Assembly: GCA_018806915.1 (NCBI GenBank) | Contig: JAGKQI010000094.1 | Coordinates: 1,116,001 to 1,180,000 of the forward strand | From: Phytophthora colocasiae | Lineage: Eukaryota > Oomycota > Peronosporomycetes > Peronosporales > Peronosporaceae | Direction: 5' to 3' | DNA length: 64,000 nucleotides | Shown: piece by piece, positions 55,439 to 64,000 of the stretch | Numbering within the stretch: the stretch's first letter is position 1 | Layout: every line of letters starts with the position of its first letter | The notes under the pieces: model-generated | What the model saw: only the letters and a program-made list of their open reading frames with translations | The model's database searches: none | What the model was told of the DNA's origin: nothing | Made by a program: the position numbers and the translations under genes

Positions 55439-57154
55439 TCTGCGTGTTTGGCGGCACGACTGTAATCGTCCATGTTTACCATGATCTGGCACGTGAATGC
55501 TGATCGTGTGGATTGCCACTCGGAGAATTTGTTTTGCTATTCGCCGCCATTTGTTGGGTCGGCTACAAGATCAGTCACCGCGCGAAATGGTTTAAACAGC
55601 ACAAGAGCGCACTGGCTTCGTTTAACGACGGTCTCTTCGGGTGATTCATCATCTACCAATGGCATACGTGTACCTGACACGACTGGTAACGACTTCGACT
55701 TGTGCGCACCCACACAGTGTGTACTGAAGGGCGGATGTCTGGGTAGGTAAGTCGCAGAATGACGGCACCCGCCTCCGGTGAAAATGGGTCGCCACAAACT
55801 CGTATAAGCTAAGTTCACTGAGAGCAAGTGGCCGAAACAAATAGTCGTCCAAAAGGGAAGCCGCACGGAAAGTGACATCATTCAAATTATGTGGTTCCAG
55901 CTCAATGAGGTCGCACGAGTGAACTGTTTGTTCCACGAGTTCATGCAACACGTTTCCAAGTGGCAGTGGCGCGCATGGTGTACTCATATACGCGCACGAT
56001 CCACGGAGTACATACAGGGCGGCAAGTGGTCCGGCGATCTCGCGTCTATTCGTAATTGCATACAGCATTGACGCCACACGTCGACGCCCAATTGCTGCGC
56101 GTTGTTGTGAACTTTCGGATTCACATTCTCCATTGGCGGCACTGTCGCGTGCTTCCCGAAGTTCACGCCGCTTGAATGCAGCGAGTGCGACGGCTGTAAC
56201 CGAGTCAACCTGCTCTTGCATTTTGGTAACGTATTTCGTTGCATAATAAATGCGCAGTAGGGCGTTGCGCCCACCAATCATGACTTGAATGTCGTGGTTC
56301 GATCGGAACGCCAACAACATCTCCTGGTTGAAGCCATTCACGTACTCGAATGGCGTTCGTCGCGCAAGAATAACTCCGTCGGTAGAGCAGCATGTATGCG
56401 TTTGACGAGCGCGTGGAAATCCATAGCGACATTGACCAGATTTCGATGCACGTCTTTTCTTAAAGCAACTACCAACGTGAGACCACCAATGAAGGTTGAG
56501 CAGAAATACAAGCATGGAGACCGCAAACGCCAAAGCACGAGGCATCCACCGTCTATCGTCAACTGAAGGGGGAAGCATGACAAGTGCACGGAAACGGCAT
56601 CATCTCGGAATGCGTCGTGCTCGTGTAGTTCTGATCGATGAGCTACTTGATTCAACTCATGCAGAAATTTGCCATACTCGTTGCCATCACGGTCTTCTTG
56701 AGTCTCAAATAAATGCAGGTCACGACGGTAAATCGCGGCTTTGCTGCCGCGACGCTGCCTCGACATGGCATTTCTAATTTCACGGCTGCCGCCAACTCAG
56801 ACGAAGCGTATGGCCGCATCGGAGGGCCACGATGCTGGGCGGTGATCGAGTAAGAGACGCCGAATAACGTGCTGAGAGCTAAGGGCAGTGCTGCACCCGG
56901 GACACTGTACCAGTTTTGTTCACCGCGTGCTTTATGACCACGATGGTGCTTGTTGGGATCTTCGTAAGCCTCGGACGGAATAAAGAGCTCCTGTAGATCG
57001 GCGTACGACTGTCCGCAGAAGACACACGACGAATCCGCTACACGGATAGGCATCGACGTCGACACAATACTATCCGTGAACGCCTCAATATCACGGTAAT
57101 ATTGGTTTCCATAAGCATTCAACGCTCGATCAAACGCATCCGTATTGGGCGGTG
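55439..57154 (-). repeat. Unit A10
   Basis: 1,716 bp. Compensating one-base shifts near 55687-55697; shares TGCTATTCG with A11 only. Confidence 0.93.
55649..56578 (-). pseudogene. Rep C-terminal fragment in A10
   Basis: 309 codons with the tyrosine region and LDDYLFRP; no HUH motif. Confidence 0.55.
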
Positions 57155-58871
57155 CTCTGCGTGTTTGGCGGCACGACTGTAATCGTCCATGTTTACCATG
57201 ATCTGGCACGTGAATGCTGATCGTGGATTGCCACTCGGAGAATTTGTTTTGCTATTCGCCGCCATTTGTTGGGTCGGCTACAAGATCAGTCACCGCGCGA
57301 AATGGTTTAAACAGCACAAGAGCGCACTGGCTTCGTTTAACGACGGTCTCTTCGGGTGATTCATCATCTACCAATGGCATACGTGTACCTGACACGACTG
57401 GTACGACTTCGGACTTGTGCGCACCCACACAGTGTGTACTGAAGGGCGGATGTCTGGGTAGGTAAGTCGCAGAATGACGGCACCCGCCTCCGGTGAAAAT
57501 GGGTCGCCACAAACTCGTATAAGCTAAGTTCACTGAGAGCAAGTGGCCGAAGCAAATAGTCGTCCAAAAGGGAAGCCGCACGGAAAGTGACATCATTCAA
57601 ATTATGTGGTTCCAGCTCAATGAGGTCGCACGAGTGAACTGTTTGTTCCACGAGTTCATGCAACACGTTTCCAAGTGGCAGTGGCGCGCATGGTGTACTC
57701 ATATACGCGCACGATCCACGGAGTACATACAGGGCGGCAAGTGGTCCGGCGATCTCGCGTCTATTCGTAATTGCATACAGCATTGACGCCACACGTCGAC
57801 GCCCAATTGCTGCGCGTTGTTGTGAACTTTCGGATTCACATTCTCCATTGGCGGCACTGTCGCGTGCTTCCCGAAGTTCACGCCGCTTGAATGCAGCGAG
57901 TGCGACGGCTGTAACCGAGTCAACCTGCTCTTGCATTTTGGTAACGTATTTCGTTGCATAATAAATGCGCAGTAGGGCGTTGCGCCCACCAATCATGACT
58001 TGAATGTCGTGGTTCGATCGGAACGCCAACAACATCTCCTGGTTGAAGCCATTCACGTACTCGAATGGCGTTCGTCGCGCAAGAATAACTCCGTCGGTAG
58101 AGCAGCATGTATGCGTTTGACGAGCGCGTGGAAATCCATAGCGACATTGACCAGATTTCGATGCGTCTTTTCTTAAAGCAACTACCAACGTGAGACCACC
58201 AATGAAGGTTGAGCAGAAATACAAGCATGGAGACCGCAAACGCCAAAGCACGAGGCATCCACCGTCTATCGTCAACTGAAGGGGAAGTATGACAAGTGCA
58301 CGGGAAACGGCATCATCTCGGAATGCGTCGTGCTCGTGTAGTTCTGATCGATGAGCTACTTGATTCAACTCATGCAGAAATTTGCCATACTCGTTGCCAT
58401 CACGGTCTTCTTGAGTCTCAAATAAATGCAGGTCACGACGGTAAATCGCGGCTTTTGCTGCCGCGACGCTGCCTCGACATGGCATTTCTAATTTCACGGC
58501 TGCCGCCAACTCAGACGAAGCGTATGGCCGCATCGGAGGGGCCACGATGCTGGGCGGTGATCGAGTAAGAGACGCCGAATAACGTGCTGAGAGCTAAGGG
58601 CAGTGCTGCACCCGGGACACTGTACCAGTTTTTGTTCACCGCGTGCTTTATGACCACGATGGTGCTTGTTGGGATCTTCGTAAGCCTCGGACGGAATAAA
58701 GAGCTCCTGTAGATCGGCGTACGACTGTCCGCAGAAGACACACGACGAATCCGCTACACGGATAGGCATCGACGTCGACACAATACTATCCGTGAACGCC
58801 TCAATATCACGGTAATATTGGTTTCCATAAGCATTCAACGCTCGATCAAACGCATCCGTATTGGGCGGTGC
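57155..58871 (-). repeat. Unit A11
   Basis: 1,717 bp. Two-base losses near 57223 and 58164 and a private substitution near 57551. Followed by B9 in native order. Confidence 0.93.
57364..58545 (-). pseudogene. Rep C-terminal half in A11, beside an HUH copy in B9
   Basis: 393 codons holding the tyrosine region and LDDYLLRPLALSELSLYEF. Immediately upstream, in another frame, 58494-58967 holds the HUH motif and core start. Only a G-run length difference near 58538 separates the two. It is one of two places where both catalytic halves are in native order. Confidence 0.65.
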
Positions 58872-60475
58872 ATCGGCCAGCCATACTAAAAAGTGAGCGT
58901 GCAATGTTCCACCTCCTTGCATCTCAACCATGCCAAAGTACGCCTTCACGTCTCCAAAGACCATCAAATGGTTTGCCTTTCATCTCATTTAATGGAACGC
59001 CAAGAACATGCTCAACAAACGCATCGATATTGCGCATAAAGAGTCGGGCCGACGCAACGTCATTGCGCATGCAAGCACTATGCATATTCGAGCGACCGGG
59101 TGGATCAGCCAACGCAGCGTCAAACAGCGGGTCGACCGACGTGATACCACAGTATTGTGCCATCACGAACGATCCTGCAACGTCCGGGGTTAGCGTCACA
59201 AAAGAGCTGGTTGCCCGAATCGCGCTTGATACGCGAATGCTCCACGTCGACATTGCGCTCGTTCGCCATCACTTCCCCACATCGCGCTGCCACTAATGTC
59301 GACAGTCTTCAAAAACGCGGCTGCACTGGAGTCTTGGGTACGCGTCGAGGTTTTGCGTCCCTGTCGGCGTAGCTCTTTGTCAGCCAACGCATCTCGCAAA
59401 GCGTCTTCACTAATATTACTGTACGGCTCAAACATCATCGTATTTCGCTGGCACTTTAAAGCCACTTGTGTGTACATCCTGTGAAGCGATAGATAGTCGA
59501 AGCTTGCGAGCATGAAAAGCTCATCTTCAGCGAATCGTCTCGAGCTGAGATTCGCGTAATATCGAATACAGGTATTGAAAGCAACAGGCACGTGTCGTTG
59601 TTCACCCGGGTGCCCTCGTCCGTACGGGAACAAATGTGGAACATACGCGCGAAAAGTGATGCATCACGTTGTGCAAATTGGGTCGAATGTCTGACGAGAA
59701 ATTGAGATTGTGATGTACTTTGGGACGCATGTTCATAACTCCCAGCCTAGCCCCACCGCACCAAGGCTAAGCTGTAAACGCTCAAGGCAATTCTTTTTGC
59801 AAGCATCAGGAAACTGGGTGTAACCTTGGTATTGAATCGACAGAATCCCAAATGTGATCAACTTCACAACCTTGAGCACGCTGTCGCGTATTCTCCATTT
59901 GCTGTCTTGAAGCGGTTCTATTTGCATCGTCCTCGTTCTCGATTGCGACGCAATCTTTCTTCTCTGTCTAACTCATGCAGAAATTTGCCATACTCGTTGC
60001 CATCACGGTCTTCTTGAGTCTCAAATAAATGCAGGTCACGACGGTAAATCGCGGCTTTTGCTGCCGCGACGCTGCCTCGACATGGCATTTCTAATTTCAC
60101 GGCTGCCGCCAACTCAGACGAAGCGTATGGCCGCATCGGAGAGGGCCACGATGCTGGGCGGTGATCGAGTAAGAGACGCCGAATAACGTGCTGAGAGCTA
60201 AGGGCAGTGCTGCACCCGGGACACTGTACCAGTTTTTGTTCACCGCGTGCTTTATGACCACGATGGTGCTTGTTGGGATCTTCGTAAGCCTCGGACGGAA
60301 TAAAGAGCTCCTGTAGATCGGCGTACGACTGTCCGCAGAAGACACACGACGAATCCGCTACACGGATAGGCATCGACGTCGACACAATACTATCCGTGAA
60401 CGCCTCAATATCACGGTAATATTGGTTTCCATAAGCATTCAACGCTCGATCAAACGCATCCGTATTGGGCGGTGC
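58872..60475 (-). repeat. Unit B9
   Basis: 1,604 bp. AATGTGGAAC near 59634 as in B8; extra base near 59807; GGAGAGGGCC in the core near 60139. Confidence 0.93.
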
Positions 60476-62084
60476 ATCGGCCAGCCATACTAAAAAGTGA
60501 GCGTGCAATGTTCCACCTCCTTGCATCTCAACCATGCCAAAGTACGCCTTCACGTCTCCAAAAAAGACCATCAAATGGTTTGCCTTTCATCTCATTTAAT
60601 GGAACGCCAAGAACATGCTCAACAAACGCATCGATATTGCGCATAAAGAGTCGGGCCGACGCAACGTCATTGCGCATGCAAGCACTATGCATATTCGAGC
60701 GACCGGGTGGATCAGCCAACGCAGCGTCAAACAGCGGGTCGACCGACGTGATACCACAGTATTGTGCCATCACGAACGATCCTGCAACGTCCGGGGTTAG
60801 CGTCACAAAAAGAGCTGGTTGCCCGAATCGCGCTTGATACGCGAATGCTCCACGTCGACATTGCGCTCGTTCGCCATCACTTCCCCACATCGCGCTGCCA
60901 CTAATGTCGACAGTCTTCAAAAACGCGGCTGCACTGGAGTCTTGGGTACGCGTCGAGGTTTTGCGTCCCTGTCGGCGTAGCTCTTTGTCAGCCAACGCAT
61001 CTCGCAAAGCGTCTTCACTAATATTACTGTACGGCTCAAACATCATCGTATTTCGCTGGCACTTTAAAGCCACTTGTGTGTACATCCTGTGAAGCGATAG
61101 ATAGTCGAAGCTTGCGAGCATGAAAAGCTCATCTTCAGCGAATCGTCTCGAGCTGAGATTCGCGTAATATCGAATACAGGTATTGAAAGCAACAGGCACG
61201 TGTCGTTGTTCACCCGGGTGCCCTCGTCCGTACGGGAACAAATGTGGGAACATACGCGCGAAAAGTGATGCATCACGTTGTGCAAATTGGGTCGAATGTC
61301 TGACGAGAAATTGAGATTGTGATGTACTTTGGAACGCATGTTCATAACTCCCAGCCTAGCCCCACCGCACCAAGGCTAAGCTGTAAACGCTCAAAGGCAA
61401 TTCTTTTTGCAAGCATCGGAAACTGGGTGTAACCTTGGTATTGAATCGACAGAATCCCAAATGTGATCAACTTCACAATCTTGAGCACGCTGTCGCGTAT
61501 TCTCCATTTGCTGTCTTGAAGCGGTTCTATTTGCACGTCCTCGTTCTCGATTGCGACGCAATCTTTCTTCTCTGTCTAACTCATGCAGAAATTTGCCATA
61601 CTTCGTTGCCATCACGGTCTTCTTGAGTCTCAAATAAATGCAGGTCACGACGGTAAATCGCGGCTTTTGCTGCCGCGACGCTGCCTCGACATGGCATTTC
61701 TAATTTCACGGCTGCCGCCAACTCAGACGAAGCGTATGGCCGCATCGGAGGGGGCCACGATGCTGGGCGGTGATCGAGTAAGAGACGCCGAATAACGTGC
61801 TGAGAGCTAAGGGCAGTGCTGCACCCGGGACACTGTACCAGTTTTTGTTCACCGCGTGCTTTATGGCCACGATGGTGCTTGTTGGGATCTTCGTAAGCCT
61901 CGGACGGAATAAAGAGCTCCTGTAGATCGGCGTACGACTGTCCGCAGAAGACACACGACGAATCCGCTACACGGATAGGCATCGACGTCGACACAATACT
62001 ATCCGTGAACGCCTCAATATCACGGTAATATTGGTTTCCATAAGCATTCAACGCTCGATCAAACGCATCCGTATTGGGCGGTGC
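60476..62084 (-). repeat. Unit B10
   Basis: 1,609 bp. Six-A run near 60559, TTGGAACGCATG near 61330, extra T in ACTTCGTTGCC near 61603 and ATGGCCACG near 61863. Confidence 0.93.
60528..61253 (-). pseudogene. Rep N-terminal fragment in B10
   Basis: 241 codons from MFPHLFPYGRG to just before the HUH motif, ended by the six-A run near 60559. Confidence 0.55.
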
Positions 62085-62954
62085 ATCGGCCAGCCATACT
62101 AAAAAGTGAGCGTGCAATGTTCCACCTCCTTGCATCTCAACCATGCCAAAGTACGCCTTCACGTCTCCAAAAAGACCATCAAATGGTTTGCCTTTCATCT
62201 CATTTAATGGAACGCCAAGAACATGCTCAACAAACGCATCGATATTGCGCATAAAGAGTCGGGCCGACGCAACGTCATTGCGCATGCAAGCACTATGCAT
62301 ATTCGAGCGACCGGGTGGATCAGCCAACGCAGCGTCAAACAGCGGGTCGACCGACGTGATACCACAGTATTGTGCCATCACGAACGATCCTGCAACGTCC
62401 GGGGTTAGCGTCACAAAAAGAGCTGGTTGCCCGAATCGCGCTTGATACGCGAATGCTCCACGTCGACATTGCGCTCGTTCGCCATCACTTCCCCACATCG
62501 CGCTGCCACTAATGTCGACAGTCTTCAAAAACGCGGCTGCACTGGAGTCTTGGGTACGCGTCGAGGTTTTGCGTCCCTGTCGGCGTAGCTCTTTGTCAGC
62601 CAACGCATCTCGCAAAGCGTCTTCACTAATATTACTGTACGGCTCAAACATCATCGTATTTCGCTGGCACTTTAAAGCCACTTGTGTGTACATCCTGTGA
62701 AGCGATAGATAGTCGAAGCTTGCGAGCATGAAAAGCTCATCTTCAGCGAATCGTCTCGAGCTGAGATTCGCGTAATATCGAATACAGGTATTGAAAGCAA
62801 CAGGCACGTGTCGTTGTTCACCCGGGTGCCCTCGTCCGTACGGGAACAAATGTGGGAACATACGCGCGAAAAGTGATGCATCACGTTGTGCAAATTGGGT
62901 CGAATGTCTGACGAGAAATTGAGATTGTGATGTACTTTGGGAACGCATGTTCAT
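61581..62954 (-). pseudogene. Helitron Rep N-terminal half, longest open copy (B type)
   Basis: 457 codons. In order: MFPHLFPYGRGHPGE (about 31-45), the conserved helical region (EDELFMLASFDYL), FVTLTPDVAG (the FxTxTP-type strand), GGGTLHAHFLVWL (HUH metal-binding motif, about 284-296), the zinc-ribbon-like cysteines of the core, then KAAIYRRDLHLF. A single T insertion near 61603 ends the frame. This is the best preserved HUH half of Rep in the window, but there is no tyrosine half behind it; the next sequence is another B unit. HUH Reps nick DNA through tyrosines, so this product could bind but not cleave. Confidence 0.7.
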
Positions 62955-63691
62955 AACTCCCAGCCTAGCCCCACCGCACCAAGGCTAAGCTGTAAACGCT
63001 CAAGGCAATTCTTTTGCAAGCATCGGAAACTGGGTGTAACCTTGGTATTGAATCGACAGAATCCCAAATGTGATCAACTTCACAACCTTGAGCACGCTGT
63101 CGCGTATTCTCCATTTGCTGTCTTGAAGCGGTTCTATTTGCATCGTCCTCGTTCTCGATTGCGACGCAATCTTTCTTCTCTGTCTAACTCATGCAGAAAT
63201 TTGCCATACTCGTTGCCATCACGGTCTTCTTGAGTCTCAAATAAATGCAGGTCACGACGGTAAATCGCGGCTTTTGCTGCCGCGACGCTGCCTCGACATG
63301 GCATTTCTAATTTCACGGCTGCCGCCAACTCCAGACGAAGCGTATGGCCGCATCGGAGGGGCCACGATGCTGGGCGGTGATCGAGTAAGAGACGCCGAAT
63401 AACGTGCTGAGAGCTAAGGGCAGTGCTGCACCCGGGACACTGTACCAGTTTTTGTTCACCGCGTGCTTTATGACCACGATGGTGCTTGTTGGGATCTTCG
63501 TAAGCCTCGGACGGAATAAAGAGCTCCTGTAGATCAGCGTACGACTGTCCGCAGAAGACACACGACGAATCCGCTACACGGATAGGCATCGACGTCGACA
63601 CAATACTATCCGTGAACGCCTCAATATCACGGTAATATTGGTTTCCATAAGCATTCAACGCTCGATCAAACGCATCCGTATTGGGCGGTGC
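62085..63691 (-). repeat. Unit B11
   Basis: 1,607 bp. An extra base near 62941 (GGGAACGCATG) opens the Rep N-terminal frame; the 457-codon frame ending at 61581 begins here. Confidence 0.93.
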
Positions 63692-64000
63692 ATCGGCCAG
63701 CCATACTAAAAGTGAGCGTGCAATGTTCCACCTCCTTGCATCTCAACCATGCCAAAGTACGCCTTCACGTCTCCAAAAAGACCATCAAATGGTTTGCCTT
63801 TCATCTCATTTAATGGAACGCCAAGAATATGCTCAACAAACGCATCGATATTGCGCATAAAGAGTCGGGCCGACGCAACGTCATTGCGCATGCAAGCACT
63901 ATGCATATTCGAGCGACCGGGTGGATCAGCCAACGCAGCGTCAAACAGCGGGTCGACCGACGTGATACCACAGTATTGTGCCATCACGAACGATCCTGCA
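63692..64000 (-). repeat. Unit B12, cut by the window end
   Basis: First 309 bp of a B segment, holding the HUH motif. One private change AGAATATGC near 63824. Confidence 0.9.

Larger units (their letters stand above)
55439..58871 (-). repeat. Tandem block A x2
   Basis: Two more A units (55439-57154 and 57155-58871), entered from a core through the same GGTGC/TCTGCG join used in the first A block. They share a private base (TTTTGCTATTCG, near 55537 and 57252) not found in A1-A9. Confidence 0.97.
24619..64000 (-). mobile_element. Helitron with internally amplified Rep region
   Basis: Rolling-circle transposon read on the minus strand: Rep N-terminal half (B segments), core, Rep C-terminal half (A segments), linker, PIF1-like helicase, 3' non-coding. 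Diagnostic Rep motifs are LFPYGRG near the N-terminus, GGGTLHAHFLVWL (HUH), YYATKYVTKMQ (catalytic-tyrosine region), LDDYLFRP with LSLYEF, and QCALVLFKPF. The 5' end is beyond the window. The left limit is tentative. All coding parts are broken. Confidence 0.85.
58872..64000 (-). repeat. Tandem block B x3 plus partial unit, running off the window
   Basis: Units start at 58872, 60476, 62085 and 63692; the last is cut by the window end. The join sequences are the same as in the first B block. Confidence 0.97.

Noticed and set aside
26570..64000. Many plus-strand open frames of 60-120 codons repeated through the array
   Set aside because: They are antisense shadows of the Rep frames: they repeat with the same periods, have no recognisable domain, and move with the same indels.
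27124..64000. CRISPR or satellite DNA as explanation for the periodicity
   Set aside because: Units are 1.6-1.7 kb with no spacers, encode Helitron Rep segments, and come in two alternating kinds.
27124..64000. Head-to-tail array of whole Helitrons
   Set aside because: The helicase and 3' end occur only once, at 24.6-27.1 kb; the units contain Rep sequence only.

Overview
The window looks like nuclear DNA of an oomycete, most likely a Phytophthora-like or related peronosporalean species. The reasons are short GT-AG introns of 60-80 bp, tightly packed genes on both strands, a family-3 pectate lyase, a POT/PTR2 transporter, and a mix of Tc1, pogo, Ty3/Gypsy and Helitron transposons. No tRNA, rRNA, CRISPR array or bacterial operon was recognised. 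The species call is an inference from content; no marker gene fixes it.

Gene-dense part (1-18100). The 3' end of a centriole-assembly gene (CPAP/SAS-4, 1-1557) is followed by a four-exon sphingosine kinase (1763-3575) and a decayed pogo-like element (3864-5251). A peptide-transporter gene interrupted by one TAG codon follows (5496-7322). On the minus strand come an intronless SHPRH-type SNF2/PHD/RING protein (7429-12462), a Tc1/mariner element in the 104-bp gap upstream of it (12509-14078), a 978-aa membrane protein (14139-17075) and a PL3 pectate lyase (17174-17830, probable signal-peptide segment up to 18013). The 978-aa protein joins a TMEM117-like half to an SK-type potassium-channel half and is the most unusual single gene here.

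Transposon part (18100-64000). A complete Ty3/Gypsy chromovirus with identical 234-bp LTRs and a 5-bp target duplication lies at 18936-24348. After a 60-nt near-perfect palindrome and a GCAAC-rich stretch, a minus-strand Helitron occupies everything from about 24.6 kb to the end of the window. Its PIF1-like helicase (24885-26500) and Rep-helicase linker (26466-27123) are single copy and broken.

Upstream of the linker, the Rep region has been amplified into a mosaic tandem array with two periods. Unit A (about 1,720 bp) and unit B (about 1,604 bp) share one ~504-bp core. Reading the + strand, the array is A x9 (27124-42607), B x8 (42608-55438), A x2 (55439-58871) and B x3 plus a partial unit (58872-64000), giving 22 complete cores. 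B units carry the HUH metal-binding motif of Rep and A units carry the catalytic-tyrosine segment, so each tandem unit holds only half of the active site. Neighbouring units share private substitutions, which argues for stepwise local duplication. Frame breaks are mostly homopolymer-length differences and may partly be sequencing error.
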